The notes below the pieces were generated by a model, which searched no databases, was not told the origin of the DNA, and saw only the letters and a program-made list of their open reading frames with translations. The translations under genes and the position numbers were made by a program. A stretch of 64,000 nucleotides of DNA from Achromobacter piechaudii NBRC 102461 (lineage in GTDB: Bacteria > Pseudomonadota > Gammaproteobacteria > Burkholderiales > Burkholderiaceae_B): contig NZ_BCTK01000005.1 of NCBI RefSeq assembly GCF_001571245.1, positions 1,116,001-1,180,000 of the forward strand. The letters run 5' to 3'. Of the stretch, positions 63,735 to 64,000 are shown piece by piece. Numbering within the stretch: position 1 is the first letter of the stretch; every line of letters starts with the position of its first letter.

Positions 63735-64000
63735 TCAGGCCGAGGGCGGAACGTAGCCGTGGGCTTCCACCGTGCCGTCTTCGAACAGGAAGCGTTCCAT
63801 CTGTTCCTTCAGGTACTTGCGGGCGCGGGCATCGGCCAGGTTCAGGCGGTTTTCATTGACCAGACGCGTCTGGATGGCTTTCCACTCTTCCCAGGCTTCC
63901 TTGGAAATGCTCTGCCAGATTTTCGTGCCGAGTTCACCGGGATAGGGGGGGAAATCCAGCCCTTCGGCTTCACGCTTCAATTTCACACAGTTGACGATAC
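63735..64000 (-). CDS. yggX: Fe(2+)-trafficking protein YggX (5' end outside window)
   Basis: The visible 87 residues match YggX from the second or third codon on: IVNCVKL with the conserved Cys, [29 protein letters not shown] and [17 protein letters not shown]. YggX protects iron-sulfur clusters and supports iron traffic under oxidative stress. The ATG lies just beyond the right edge; the GTG at 63986 lies inside the conserved region and is not the start. A terminator follows the stop. Confidence 0.95.
   Translation of the reverse strand, partial: IVNCVKLKREAEGLDFPPYPGELGTKIWQSISKEAWEEWKAIQTRLVNENRLNLADARARKYLKEQMERFLFEDGTVEAHGYVPPSA

Overview
The window looks like chromosomal DNA from a GC-rich betaproteobacterium of the Alcaligenaceae, most likely Achromobacter or a close relative of Bordetella. 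The evidence is the very high G+C with strong third-position bias, a Bug-type periplasmic binding protein, the DUF3579 gene next to argD, the hupB/tRNA-Val pair, and the density of ABC and TRAP uptake systems. I see no rRNA operon, insertion sequence, prophage or CRISPR array. Genus placement is inference, not a database result.

Layout. 1-7.8 kb: the 3' part of a phospholipase D/cardiolipin-synthase-like gene, then minus-strand genes for a membrane-anchored FMN glutamate-synthase-like protein, a YeeE/YedE sulfur transporter, ArsB, an AEC carrier and an EamA exporter, and a plus-strand GNAT gene. 7.9-15.9 kb is an RNA-related block: three tRNA-Leu(CAG) genes, a DTW tRNA-modifying enzyme, RNase R and RlmB, followed by a Cys/Met PLP enzyme, a PKHD hydroxylase, HU and tRNA-Val. 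16.1-18.5 kb: tonB-exbB-exbD behind a Fur box. 18.6-22.4 kb: a two-component system whose kinase gene overlaps the potassium transporter gene kup.

22.4-31.7 kb: the arginine genes argG, argF and argD with DUF3579. Between argG and argF sits a LysR-controlled catabolic cassette (TIM-barrel hydrolase, Bug binding protein, CMD protein, unknown protein, alpha/beta hydrolase). 32-42 kb: a FCD/GntR regulator divergent from a tight operon of an Asp/Glu/hydantoin-type racemase, a complete dipeptide-type ABC importer and two amidohydrolases. This is the best candidate in the window for an uncharacterised catabolic system. 42.1-45 kb: a TRAP transporter facing it. 45.1-48.8 kb: an FtsX-type permease, a truncated haemoglobin and a Kdo kinase with overlapping ends. 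49-54 kb: potFGHI for putrescine, overlapped by an Spx/ArsC-like gene and followed by a 3-methyladenine glycosylase. 54-64 kb: yrbL, rmuC, an amidase, aidB, rpiA, phoU behind phased Pho-box repeats, a phosphocholine-type phospholipase C without a visible signal peptide, and the start-truncated yggX.

Several enzymes have a family-defining residue replaced: Ala at the nucleophile elbow of the alpha/beta hydrolase, no HxH in the second amidohydrolase, and no second Cys in the racemase. Two intergenic arrays of 13-14 bp imperfect tandem repeats flank the argF-argD region. Long open frames antisense to most genes are by-products of high G+C and were not annotated.
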